NCBI GenBank assembly: GCA_041563315.1
Contig: JBFFNE010000100.1
Coordinates: 1 to 9,330 of the forward strand
DNA: 9,330 nucleotides
DNA from: JBFEYJ01 sp041563315
GTDB lineage: Bacteria; Pseudomonadota; Gammaproteobacteria; Thiohalomonadales; Thiohalomonadaceae
Reading direction: 5' to 3'
The stretch's first letter is position 1; each line of letters opens with the position of its first letter. Below are positions 1 to 5,975 of this stretch, piece after piece. The notes under the pieces were generated by a model. That model did no database searches. It saw only the letters and a list, made by a program, of their open reading frames with translations, and had not been told where the DNA came from. The position numbers and the translations under genes were made by a program.

Positions 1-239
1 GCCGGGATAGACATATCCTCACCTTCCACCATCGGGGCGGCACCACGCATGGTATAGCCCTGGGACTTGAAGGAGCGGCCAAATGAATTCAGGGCCGGAA
101 AGTTGTTAGCATGACAGCTAACGCAGGCCATACCGGTTTGGCGGGCAAAGGCGGGAACTGCCTGTGCTTCAGTCACCAATACAGATGAGAGGACGGTCGC
201 CCCCAAAAACAGGCTCGAGGCCTTTCGCATAAAGTGCAT
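1..239 (-). CDS. Exported c-type cytochrome, 5' part only
   Basis: The first 79 codons of a gene running off the left edge. A basic start (MHFMRK) and a hydrophobic stretch form a signal peptide, with likely cleavage after AQA (about residue 27). The mature protein begins VPAFARQTGMACVSCHANNF, so the haem c site is Cys39-Val-Ser-Cys42-His43. Attachment would happen in the periplasm, where the protein probably carries electrons. The following residues (FPALNSFGRSFKSQGYTM) resemble those of poorly characterised cytochrome-like proteins I associate with sulfur-oxidising and other respiratory proteobacteria; that is from memory. Two ATG codons compete (239 and 230). A purine-rich AAGGGGGAG at 242-250 fits either, so 239 is a choice and 230 is possible. 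The rest of the protein, including any further haem sites, is not visible. It is divergent from the LuxR-type regulator gene. Confidence 0.75.
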   Translation of the reverse strand, partial: MHFMRKASSLFLGATVLSSVLVTEAQAVPAFARQTGMACVSCHANNFPALNSFGRSFKSQGYTMRGAAPMVEGEDMSIP

Positions 240-255
240 AACTCCCCCTTAAAGA

Positions 256-284
256 ATTATTCGTTAATGAAGGTTTGTGAACAA
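256..284 (-). promoter_or_regulatory. Possible sigma70 promoter of the cytochrome gene
   Basis: On the minus strand TTGTTC (284-279) is followed after 17 bases by AATAAT (261-256), a 5/6 match to the -10 consensus; the -35 matches only 3/6. The start of transcription would be near 249, just upstream of the ribosome binding site, which leaves almost no leader. The weak -35 is overlapped by the TGTGA-N6-TCACA palindrome, as expected if a CRP-type protein acts here. Inference from sequence alone. Confidence 0.3.
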
Positions 285-291
285 ACTCACA
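276..291. promoter_or_regulatory. CRP/Vfr-type operator core (TGTGA-N6-TCACA)
   Basis: TGTGA, six bases (ACAAAC), then TCACA: an exact match to the core palindrome bound by CRP/Vfr-family proteins. The flanks are also partly symmetric (AAGG on the left, CCTT on the right). It lies 37 bp upstream of the cytochrome start codon and overlaps the proposed -35 element, while it is about 180 bp upstream of the putative transcription start of the regulator gene. Control of the cytochrome gene is therefore the simpler reading. The FNR pattern (TTGAT-N4-ATCAA) is not seen. Confidence 0.5.
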
Positions 292-342
292 ACCTTGCGG
301 AGGAAACTACGATAAATGAGGCACTAAATCCAACCCAACAAA

Positions 343-359
343 TGTGACGTTTTGTGACG
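343..359 (+). repeat. Tandem TGTGACG half-sites, 10 bp apart
   Basis: TGTGACG occurs at 343-349 and again at 353-359, a spacing of one helical turn, so both copies face the same side of the DNA. The repeat sits in the middle of the divergent intergenic region. Same-face tandem half-sites are typical of dimeric regulators with LuxR/NarL-type HTH domains, but the protein that binds here, if any, cannot be told from sequence. Confidence 0.4.
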
Positions 360-430
360 AAGGTCAAAATTTTCCGACAACAGACCAATCATCACAAATG
401 TAATGCCTTGAATGATTTGCCCCTAACCTT

Positions 431-459
431 TTGACATCCATCAGATTTTATACGATTCT
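431..459 (+). promoter_or_regulatory. Likely sigma70 promoter of the LuxR-type gene
   Basis: A consensus -35 box TTGACA at 431-436 is followed after 17 bases by GATTCT at 454-459, a poor -10 (3/6). An alternative TACGAT lies at 451-456 but with only a 14-base spacer. A perfect -35 with a weak -10 suggests an activator-assisted or low-level promoter. Transcription would start near 466, giving a leader of about 55 bases. Confidence 0.4.
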
Positions 460-521
460 AGTGTCTTGTCCAAAATTAGGGCTCACAGTAAACACCGTTC
501 TGCAGGTGGGAGATAAAAACA

Positions 522-1070
522 ATGAACACAAAAAAAAGCACAATATATGGATGGTTAACGGCGATTTTACTGAGCGTTTCAGCCCTTAGCATGTTTGATA
601 TCTACCTCGATCTGACGCCCAACCTCTCAGGTGTCCATGCCATAGTAGAGGTGGGCATCATTCTGCTGAGCCTTGCACCAGGACTCTATCTTTTAAAGCG
701 CTGGCGAGCAGTACGTCACAAAGCGATAAATGCCGAACAGCAACTGGAGGACTATGTTGAGGGCCTGGGGCGGCGCATCGAACAAGAGTTCAAGCAATGG
801 AACCTGACAGAGACAGAAAAGAAGACGGCTATCTACATATTAAAAGGGATGAGCCATCGAGATATCGCGGTACAGTGCCACCGCAGCGAGGGCACAGTCC
901 GTCAGCACGCCGTTTCGGTTTACCGTAAAGCCGGCCTTACCAGCCGCGCTGAATTCTCCGCCTATTTTTTGCAGACGCACCTCGCACAGTTCATTGATGA
1001 TGAAGAGGAAGAGGCTGACACCTCAGGGACACAGCGCGACAATGCTGTGGGGGAACACGAGGCAGCATAG
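522..1070 (+). CDS. Membrane-anchored LuxR/GerE-type transcriptional regulator
   Basis: A 182-residue protein with two predicted membrane helices (about 10-30 and 38-58) joined by a short loop. Basic residues at the N-terminus and directly after helix 2 (KRWRAVRHK) place both ends in the cytoplasm by the positive-inside rule. Residues 62-92 are charged and probably helical, forming a linker. Residues 94-150 are a LuxR/GerE helix-turn-helix: LTETEKKTAIYILKGMSHRD, then the recognition segment SEGTVRQHAVSVYRKAGL and SRAEF. The C-terminus is an acidic tail (DDEEEE). There is no receiver or autoinducer-binding domain, so this is a one-component, membrane-tethered regulator of unknown signal. The start has a good Shine-Dalgarno (GGGAG at 508-512, nine bases upstream). 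It is divergent from the cytochrome gene, a possible target by inference, and convergent with dtd. Confidence 0.85.
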   Translation: MNTKKSTIYGWLTAILLSVSALSMFDIYLDLTPNLSGVHAIVEVGIILLSLAPGLYLLKRWRAVRHKAINAEQQLEDYVEGLGRRIEQEFKQWNLTETEKKTAIYILKGMSHRDIAVQCHRSEGTVRQHAVSVYRKAGLTSRAEFSAYFLQTHLAQFIDDEEEEADTSGTQRDNAVGEHEAA

Positions 1071-1105
1071 CCGGCTACAGCAGCCCCCCGAGCTGACCTC
1101 GCAAT

Positions 1106-1555
1106 CTAAGGCTTGGGAGGCACCTGCAGCCAGAAGGTGACCGGACCATCATTAACCAACGCCACCTGCATGTCAGCGCCGAAGCGGCCTGAGGCAACCT
1201 TCTTATGATGGCGACCGGCCTGCTCTAACAGGTAAGTAAACAGTTGCTCACCTTCAGCAGGTAAGGCAGCAGGGCTGAATCCCGGACGGGTTCCTTTGCT
1301 AGTATCCGCAGAGAGAGTGAACTGCGGCACCAGCAGCAATGAGCCGGCGGTTTCTCTCAGACTGAGGTTCATCTTGCCCTTGGCATCGGAAAAAACCCGG
1401 TAACCAAGCACTCTTTCAAGCAGACGATCGGCTTCAACCTCGCTATCGCCCCGTTCTACCCCAACGAGTACCAACAACCCTGGGCCGATCTCACCGATAA
1501 TTTCACCGCCTACGCTCACCCTTGCCTCGGACACTCGCTGCAACAGCCCTATCAT
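1106..1555 (-). CDS. dtd: D-aminoacyl-tRNA deacylase (DTD)
   Basis: A 149-residue cytoplasmic protein matching the DTD1 family along its whole length (E. coli DTD is 145 residues). It hydrolyses D-aminoacyl-tRNAs, and glycyl-tRNA(Ala), so that D-amino acids are not sent to the ribosome. Visible motifs are the start MIGLLQRVSEARV, the active-site strand PQFTLSADTSKGTRPGFSPA (family SQFTL; here Pro replaces Ser in the first position), and NDGPVTF near the C-terminus, which carries the Gly-cisPro pair of the chiral proofreading site. The ATG at 1555 gives the standard family N-terminus, though the Shine-Dalgarno is weak (GCGAG). It lies downstream of pip, the same order as in Pseudomonas, but the 126-bp gap and a promoter in it suggest partly independent expression. 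Confidence 0.96.
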   Translation of the reverse strand: MIGLLQRVSEARVSVGGEIIGEIGPGLLVLVGVERGDSEVEADRLLERVLGYRVFSDAKGKMNLSLRETAGSLLLVPQFTLSADTSKGTRPGFSPAALPAEGEQLFTYLLEQAGRHHKKVASGRFGADMQVALVNDGPVTFWLQVPPKP

Positions 1556-1585
1556 AGTAACACTCGCATGCTATGCTGAATGGCA

Positions 1586-1614
1586 ATTATCCCTGTTCGC
1601 CAGGTGTCCGCCAA
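1586..1614 (-). promoter_or_regulatory. Sigma70 promoter for dtd
   Basis: Minus strand: TTGGCG (1614-1609, 4/6), a 17-base spacer and GATAAT (1591-1586, 5/6). Transcription would start near 1579, about 24 bases before the dtd ATG. The spacing is ideal and the site lies in the pip-dtd gap, so dtd need not rely on read-through from pip. Confidence 0.5.
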
Positions 1615-1630
1615 GCGCAGGACAGTTGGA

Positions 1631-1650
1631 GCTTCGAGCGTGCTCGAAAC
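1631..1650. repeat. Hairpin in the pip-dtd gap
   Basis: GCTTCGAG, a CGTG loop, then CTCGAAAC: an 8-bp stem with one wobble pair, its core being the palindrome TTCGAGC/GCTCGAA. In RNA it would form 31 bases after the pip stop codon. No T-run follows on either strand, so it is not a standard intrinsic terminator. It could stabilise the 3' end of pip mRNA or attenuate read-through into dtd. Confidence 0.45.
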
Positions 1651-1681
1651 ACGGAGCTGTGCGCCCTCCGCTCTGAAGCCT

Positions 1682-2632
1682 CTAGGCAAGCCGTTCGGCA
1701 AAGTCGATGGTCGCCTGCACCAGGGCATCGACTGTCCCCGGCTCGGAGGCGGAATGTCCTGCATCCGGGATGATTTTCAGTTGTGCCTCAGGCCATGCTT
1801 GATGCAGTTGCCAGGCATTTTCCACAGGACAGACGACATCATATCGCCCGTGGACGATGACACCGGGAATACCCTTGAGCCTCCCCGCATTACGCAGGAT
1901 CTGCTCTGGCCCGAGGAAGCTGTCGTGAACAAAGTAGTGACACTCTATGCGAGCGAGAGACAACGCGGTGTAGGGATTGCCAAAATGCTCCACCACGGCC
2001 TCGCTGGGGCATAAAGTTGAAGTTTTTCCCTCCCATAGCGACCAGGCCTTGGCTGCTGCCATACGCTGCATCTCATTATCACCAGTCAGACGCCGATAAA
2101 AGGCTTGCACCAGTTCCCCCCGTTCTTCCTCAGGGATGGGTGCCAGGTACTCCCGCCAGTACTCAGGAAACAGGCGGCTCGCCCCTTCCTGGTAGAACCA
2201 CTGGATTTCGTGAGGCCGGCACATGAAGATACCCCGCAGGATCAGCCCGATCACCCGCTCAGGATGGGTCTCGGCATAGACCAGGCTCAGGGTCGACCCC
2301 CAGGAACCACCGAACAGCAGCCATCGCTCAATGCCCAGGTGTTCACGGATCCGCTCCATGTCTTCTACCAGCGCCTGGGTCGTATTACCCTCCAGCGCTG
2401 CATGAGGGGTAGAGCGGCCGCAACCACGCTGGTCGAAAAGGATGATTCGGTAAAGCTCTGGGTCGAAAAAGCGTCGGTGATAATCCTCGAAGCCGGCCCC
2501 CGGGCCTCCGTGAACGAAGAGCACTGGAATCCCCCCCGGGTTACCGCACTCCTCAAGATGCAACACATGCGGAAGCTCAACCGCCAGTGAGTGTTGTACG
2601 TACGGGTGCAATTCAGGGTATAGGGTATGCAT
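1682..2632 (-). CDS. pip: Proline iminopeptidase (prolyl aminopeptidase)
   Basis: A 316-residue alpha/beta-hydrolase of peptidase family S33 that removes N-terminal proline from peptides in the cytoplasm. In order: HGGPGAGF (41-48, oxyanion-hole region), FDQRGCGRS (66-74), the nucleophile elbow GGSWGS with Ser110, the cap domain (about 140-235) with the acidic residues Glu201 and Glu230 that correspond to the proline-amine contacts known in the Serratia enzyme, then GRYDVVCP with catalytic Asp265 and AGHS with catalytic His293. Length and motifs match the monomeric bacterial enzymes (about 310-320 residues), and no key residue is missing. The ATG at 2632 gives the usual family N-terminus (YPELHPY), although no strong Shine-Dalgarno precedes it. 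It is followed by dtd on the same strand. Confidence 0.95.
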   Translation of the reverse strand: MHTLYPELHPYVQHSLAVELPHVLHLEECGNPGGIPVLFVHGGPGAGFEDYHRRFFDPELYRIILFDQRGCGRSTPHAALEGNTTQALVEDMERIREHLGIERWLLFGGSWGSTLSLVYAETHPERVIGLILRGIFMCRPHEIQWFYQEGASRLFPEYWREYLAPIPEEERGELVQAFYRRLTGDNEMQRMAAAKAWSLWEGKTSTLCPSEAVVEHFGNPYTALSLARIECHYFVHDSFLGPEQILRNAGRLKGIPGVIVHGRYDVVCPVENAWQLHQAWPEAQLKIIPDAGHSASEPGTVDALVQATIDFAERLA

Positions 2633-2661
2633 GCGACTCGCTCGATAATCCGATTGTCATC

Positions 2662-2691
2662 ATCTTAGTGTCCGTGCTATTTGCAAGCCAA
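2662..2691 (-). promoter_or_regulatory. Possible promoter of pip
   Basis: Minus strand: TTGGCT (2691-2686, 4/6), 18 bases, TAAGAT (2667-2662, 4/6). It lies between the terminator of the upstream OmpA-like gene and the pip start codon, where a promoter is required. The match is moderate; a TTGACT a few bases further upstream offers no well-spaced -10. Confidence 0.3.
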
Positions 2692-2715
2692 GTCAAATTC
2701 CGCCTCTCAATAACA

Positions 2716-2748
2716 AAAAAGCCGTGGCGAAACCTTCCACGGCTTTTT
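2716..2748 (-). terminator. Intrinsic terminator after the OmpA-family gene
   Basis: A perfect inverted repeat: AAAAAGCCGTGG, a 9-base loop, CCACGGCTTTTT. The stem is GC-rich at the loop side (GCCGTGG/CCACGGC) and flanked by A-runs and T-runs, so it could work on both strands. It starts 18 bases past the OmpA-like stop codon and serves that gene; nothing on the plus strand needs it nearby. Confidence 0.9.
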
Positions 2749-2766
2749 CAGGTATATCCGGGCCAA

Positions 2767-3426
2767 TCAAACCTGTTGCAAATAGATCTCCACACGACGA
2801 TTCTGCGCACGCCCCTCTGCAGTGGCGTTGCTTGCACGTGGCTCTGATTCCCCCAGTCCCCGAGATAGAATTTGGCTCGAGGATACCCCTCGACTGATAA
2901 GGTAATCCGCTGTAGCCTGAGCACGGCGTTCCGAGAGTCGCTGGTTGTAGGTTTCGCTGCCGACACTGTCGGTGAAACCGATAATGGTAATTCGGACATT
3001 GGGGTCACCGCGTAACACTTCAGCCACCCTGTCCAGGGTAGGCTTGAACTCGGGCTTGATATCCGCACGGTCGAAAGCAAAGGAAGCCTCTGAAGAAACG
3101 CTGACGCGCAACAGGTCTTCTCTCAGACGCTCCACCTCCATCGCCTTGACGTCTCGTTCGGAGGAGATTTGGCGGATTTGCTCCTCCTTCTTGTCCATTG
3201 CATTCCCAATGGCACCGCCCACGGCGGCACCGCCAATCACTCCGACCGCCGTTCTGCCGGTTGAGCGATTGCCGGTATTGTTGGCAACGATACCGCCGAT
3301 AATCCCGCCGATGATCGCCCCGCCGACGGTGCTACTGCTGTCCTGGGTAGTGCCATCCTGCGGGGTGATCGCACACCCTGCCAAAGCAAGGGTGGCAATC
3401 AGGGGGAAAACCATCAACTGTTTCAT
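2767..3426 (-). CDS. OmpA-family lipoprotein with glycine-zipper domain
   Basis: A 219-residue outer-membrane lipoprotein of the YiaD type. The signal peptide ends in the lipobox LAGC, with Cys18 as the lipidated residue; Ala at +2 predicts sorting to the outer membrane. Residues 34-77 are a glycine-zipper segment (VGGAIIGGIIGGIVANN, then GGAAVGGAIGNAMD). Residues 79-110 are charged and probably helical, and 114-217 are an OmpA C-terminal peptidoglycan-binding domain. There GFTDSVGSETYNQRLSERRA contains Asp153 and Arg168, the equivalents of OmpA Asp241 and Arg256 that hold diaminopimelate. The likely role is anchoring the outer membrane to the cell wall. The start is supported by GGAG (3436-3439) nine bases upstream. 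It has its own promoter and terminator, so it is probably a single-gene unit downstream of the broken DsrE-like gene. Confidence 0.92.
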   Translation of the reverse strand: MKQLMVFPLIATLALAGCAITPQDGTTQDSSSTVGGAIIGGIIGGIVANNTGNRSTGRTAVGVIGGAAVGGAIGNAMDKKEEQIRQISSERDVKAMEVERLREDLLRVSVSSEASFAFDRADIKPEFKPTLDRVAEVLRGDPNVRITIIGFTDSVGSETYNQRLSERRAQATADYLISRGVSSSQILSRGLGESEPRASNATAEGRAQNRRVEIYLQQV

Positions 3427-3458
3427 GCTGTTTTACTCCAATATGAGGAATTGCTTTA

Positions 3459-3488
3459 AATATAGGTGGAGATCCTCTCCCTAGGCAA
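3459..3488 (-). promoter_or_regulatory. Promoter of the OmpA-family gene
   Basis: Minus strand: TTGCCT (3488-3483, 4/6), 18 bases, TATATT (3464-3459, 5/6). Transcription would start near 3452 and give a leader of about 25 bases containing the GGAG. The spacer contains the short palindrome GGAGA-GGA-TCTCC, a possible operator, though five-base arms are easily found by chance. Confidence 0.45.
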
Positions 3489-3574
3489 AAGTACAAGTGG
3501 TCGTCGCCCACATGTTTGCTTCTCAAGCTCACATTATCCCGGGGCGCAGTCAACACGTGTGCGGCCGTTGAGAT

Positions 3575-4015
3575 TCAAGGACAAACGTAAGTGTAGCCCT
3601 GCTCCTGCAGTTCGGTGATGCGAGCCCCTGGCCGGTGCCACCTGTACGCCACTGTTCAACACCACAGACTTTCCGTCCCGCTTCTCAATACGCGCCATGG
3701 TACTGCTACAGGCGCTAAAGGTGATGTCCTGCTTGGCCAGGCTCTCGACCCGCCGCGACTGTTTGCCACCGGCAACCAACAGGGTAAGTCCCGGGCCGTA
3801 GGCCACGATCTCTTTTATTTCATTGTCCATGCCGTAGTACTTTTGCAAATTGACGGCATTGTTCATGACAATTGTCTGGTTACGGGGATTATCATCGCTA
3901 ACCTGAATTACCACCTTGTGCTGTGTCTCATCAAGCGCGGCGGTGACGCTACCGACAACAGAGAGAGAAGACCGAGTGACAGGCTGGCAAGAGTGAAAAG
4001 ACGCATCTTACTCAT
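3575..4015 (-). pseudogene. Exported DsrE-family protein gene with two frameshifts
   Basis: The ATG at 4015 follows a strong AGAGGAG and opens a signal peptide (MSKMRLFTLASLSLGLLS), but that frame stops after 35 codons at 3908-3910. The mature protein continues in another frame: TAALDETQHKVVIQVSDDNP, NNAVNLQKYYG, EIVAYGPGL, then Cys102 in FSACSSTM. The C-terminal end (ITELQEQGYTYVCP, stop 3577-3575) is back in the first frame. Removing one CT from the (CT)4 run at 3960-3967 and one base near the G-run at 3625-3628 rebuilds a 145-residue protein with a normal signal peptide (cleavage after VTA). The family is DsrE/DsrF-like (COG1416 type). Cytoplasmic relatives carry sulfur on a cysteine; the role of exported members is unknown. 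Both breaks lie in simple repeats, so sequencing error, a true pseudogene or repeat slippage are all possible. Confidence 0.8.
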
Positions 4016-4024
4016 GGTGCAAAT

Positions 4025-4030
4025 CTCCTC
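4025..4030 (-). promoter_or_regulatory. Strong RBS fixing the DsrE-like start
   Basis: Minus strand GAGGAG, nine bases before the ATG at 4015. It shows that the signal-peptide frame is the true translation entry, rather than the GTG at 3914 that begins the longest uninterrupted frame. This is why the gene is called frameshifted and not simply short. Confidence 0.75.
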
Positions 4031-4150
4031 TGGTGAATATTATTTTGTTATGCGGTAGAAATTGTTCCGTTAAAAAAGATTAGAGCACTTACCCGCCAAA
4101 ATAAAAACCCAAAAAATGTACGCCTATAGATCTTGATTCAACACTGCAAT

Positions 4151-4174
4151 GGCGATCACACTGGGTGAATCGCC
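4151..4174. repeat. Stem-loop across the SulP stop codon
   Basis: GGCGAT-N12-ATCGCC, extended inward by TCAC/GTGA with one bulged base, loop ACTGG. It spans the last SulP codons and the stop. No T-run follows directly on the minus strand (the T-rich ATTTTTTGGGTTTTT comes some 30 bases later), so it may be an mRNA 3' structure or a weak terminator. Confidence 0.4.
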
Positions 4175-5889
4175 AACGCGCTGTTTCTCGCCTGCTCAAG
4201 ATCGCGAGTAAACTCCAGCATCCCCGGCTGTGCCGTCATTCCAGCTTTCAGCAGCTTTTTCTCAATACGTGAAGACAGGCAGGCGATCACCACCGCAACC
4301 TGTCTGCGCTGCAGGCCCCGTACCAAAGAGTCCAGAGCTACGATGCCGGTCATATCCATCATCGGCACATCGGACATATCAAGAATCACAACCGAGACAT
4401 CGCTGTTGATACGCGCCAGCGCACTCACCGCTTTTTCCGCCGCACCAAAAAACAGCGGGCCATTCACGTCATAAACCGCCACATGCGAAGGCAGCTCCGC
4501 CAGGTGTAGATGCTGCTCCGGGTGCATCACCTCCACCCCGGTCATCGCAGAGATACGACGAATAAACAGCACAGAGGCGAGCACCACGCCGGTACTTACT
4601 GCGATGACCATATCAAACATCACCGTCAGGCCGAAGCAGGCCAGCAGCACCACCACATCGCAGCGCGGCGCAACCTTTAGAATATGGGCAAAGTGCTTGG
4701 CCTCACTCATGTTCCAGGCGACCACAAGTAGCAGGGCGGCCAAAGCGGCCATCGGCACATAACTGAGCAACGCCGCCAGGCTCACCACCGACAACAACAC
4801 CACTGCGGAGTGAATCAGCGCTGAAACAGGCGAGTGGGCTCCCGTACGAATATTGGTTGCCGTTCGGGCAATCGCTGCGGTCGCCGGGATACCACCAAAA
4901 AACGGCCCTACCAGATTGCCCACCCCCTGACCGATAAGCTCAGTGTCTGGCTTATGTTTGGAACCGGCAAGCCCATCGGCCACCACTGCGCACAGCAGCG
5001 ATTCGATTGCACCGAGCATCGCCACGGTTAAGGCCGAAGGAAGCAGGTCACGAATCAACTGCCAGGAGAGCACCAATGGGTTGCCTTCGGCATCAGGCAG
5101 GTTCCAGGGTAACAGAGGCAAAGGCGGCAGTGCCGGGATGCCGTGTTTCTCGACACCATCAACCATGTAGGTAAAACGACTGCCAATTGTCGCCACGGTG
5201 AAATCGGGCCAGATTCTGGCCAGCAAAAGTGCCGCCAGTGAACCGACCAGCAGCGCCACCAGATGACCGGGGACGCGGCTTTTGAGTCTCGGCCACAACA
5301 ACAGTATGGCCAGTGTGGTGATCCCGATCAACAAGTCCGGCAGGTGCACGGAGGGGAGATTGGCCAACAACACCCCCATCTTGTCGAGGAAATGCAAAGG
5401 CATCTCGCCGGTCTCCAGACCTAGGAAATCCTTGATCTGCAACGTGGCGATGACCACCGCAATGCCTGTGGTAAAGCCAGTTGTCACCGGGTAGGGGATG
5501 AACTGGATCAGTCTGCCCATGCGCGCCAGTCCCATCACCACCAGCACCACACCCGACATCAGCGTGGTCAGCAGCAGCCCACCCAAACCGTACTGTTGGG
5601 TGATCGGCAACAAGATCACGACGAAGGCTGCGGTCGGACCGGAGATGCTGTAGCGAGAGCCTCCGGTCAGGGCAATGATAGCCCCGGCAACAATGGCGGT
5701 ATAGAGCCCATACTGCGGCGCCACTCCGCTGGCAATCGCCAGCGCCATCGCCAGCGGTACCGCAACAATCCCTACAGTGATACCGGCAAAGAGGTCACTG
5801 CGAAAGTCAGAAACGGTATAGCCCTTCAGTGCCTCAACCAAAGCAATGTCATGCCAGGAGAGGCTTGGCGTTTTTTCGGTTCTTTGCAT
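4156..5889 (-). CDS. SulP-family anion/dicarboxylate transporter with STAS domain (DauA-like)
   Basis: A 577-residue inner-membrane transporter. Residues about 25-445 form the SulP membrane domain, including the conserved block GLYTAIVAGAIIALTGGSRY and SISGPTAAFVVIL (61-93), and later AMLGAIESLLCAVV and FFGGIPATAAIARTATNIR. Residues about 465-565 form a cytoplasmic STAS domain with VVILDMSDVPMMDMTG (499-514). Throughout, it resembles E. coli DauA (YchM), a C4-dicarboxylate transporter, more than characterised sulfate or bicarbonate carriers. Substrate cannot be fixed from sequence, however, and sulfate or bicarbonate remain possible. The start at 5889 gives a short N-terminus of family type, but the nearest purine-rich stretch (AGGGGG) is 15 bases upstream, so initiation looks weak. 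It has a separate leader and is not tightly coupled to neighbours; the DsrE-like gene follows 140 bp downstream. Confidence 0.92.
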   Translation of the reverse strand: MQRTEKTPSLSWHDIALVEALKGYTVSDFRSDLFAGITVGIVAVPLAMALAIASGVAPQYGLYTAIVAGAIIALTGGSRYSISGPTAAFVVILLPITQQYGLGGLLLTTLMSGVVLVVMGLARMGRLIQFIPYPVTTGFTTGIAVVIATLQIKDFLGLETGEMPLHFLDKMGVLLANLPSVHLPDLLIGITTLAILLLWPRLKSRVPGHLVALLVGSLAALLLARIWPDFTVATIGSRFTYMVDGVEKHGIPALPPLPLLPWNLPDAEGNPLVLSWQLIRDLLPSALTVAMLGAIESLLCAVVADGLAGSKHKPDTELIGQGVGNLVGPFFGGIPATAAIARTATNIRTGAHSPVSALIHSAVVLLSVVSLAALLSYVPMAALAALLLVVAWNMSEAKHFAHILKVAPRCDVVVLLACFGLTVMFDMVIAVSTGVVLASVLFIRRISAMTGVEVMHPEQHLHLAELPSHVAVYDVNGPLFFGAAEKAVSALARINSDVSVVILDMSDVPMMDMTGIVALDSLVRGLQRRQVAVVIACLSSRIEKKLLKAGMTAQPGMLEFTRDLEQARNSALAIHPV

Positions 5890-5924
5890 CGAATCTGCTG
5901 GTTACCCCCTAAAGGTAGGCACCT

Positions 5925-5953
5925 AGTTTAACACCACAGTCACCCACTGTGAG
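5925..5953 (-). promoter_or_regulatory. Possible promoter and operator of the SulP gene
   Basis: Minus strand: CTCACA (5953-5948, 4/6), 17 bases, TAAACT (5930-5925, 4/6). Between and overlapping these boxes lies a perfect palindrome, CACAGT-CACCC-ACTGTG (5935-5951), placed where a repressor dimer would block polymerase. The binding protein is unknown. The palindrome is seen directly; the promoter call is weaker. Confidence 0.35.
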
Positions 5954-5975
5954 GGGAAAGGAAAATCTAGCAGAT

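Noticed and set aside
1071..1105. A bidirectional terminator between the convergent regulator and dtd genes
   Set aside because: Only a 4-bp GGCT/AGCC hairpin and no T-run on either strand; not enough to call.
1580..2014. Plus-strand frame opposite pip and the pip-dtd gap
   Set aside because: It is antisense to strongly conserved pip codons, has no family resemblance and no RBS.
3534..3914. A 126-codon minus-strand frame beginning at GTG 3914, as an independent small protein
   Set aside because: It lacks an RBS and a signal peptide, begins inside the DsrE-like mature domain, and its last 30 or so residues are out-of-frame sequence. It is the middle segment of the frameshifted gene.
3615..4058. 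Plus-strand frame opposite the DsrE-like gene
   Set aside because: Composition and sequence are those of an antisense shadow; it has no RBS and no recognisable domain.
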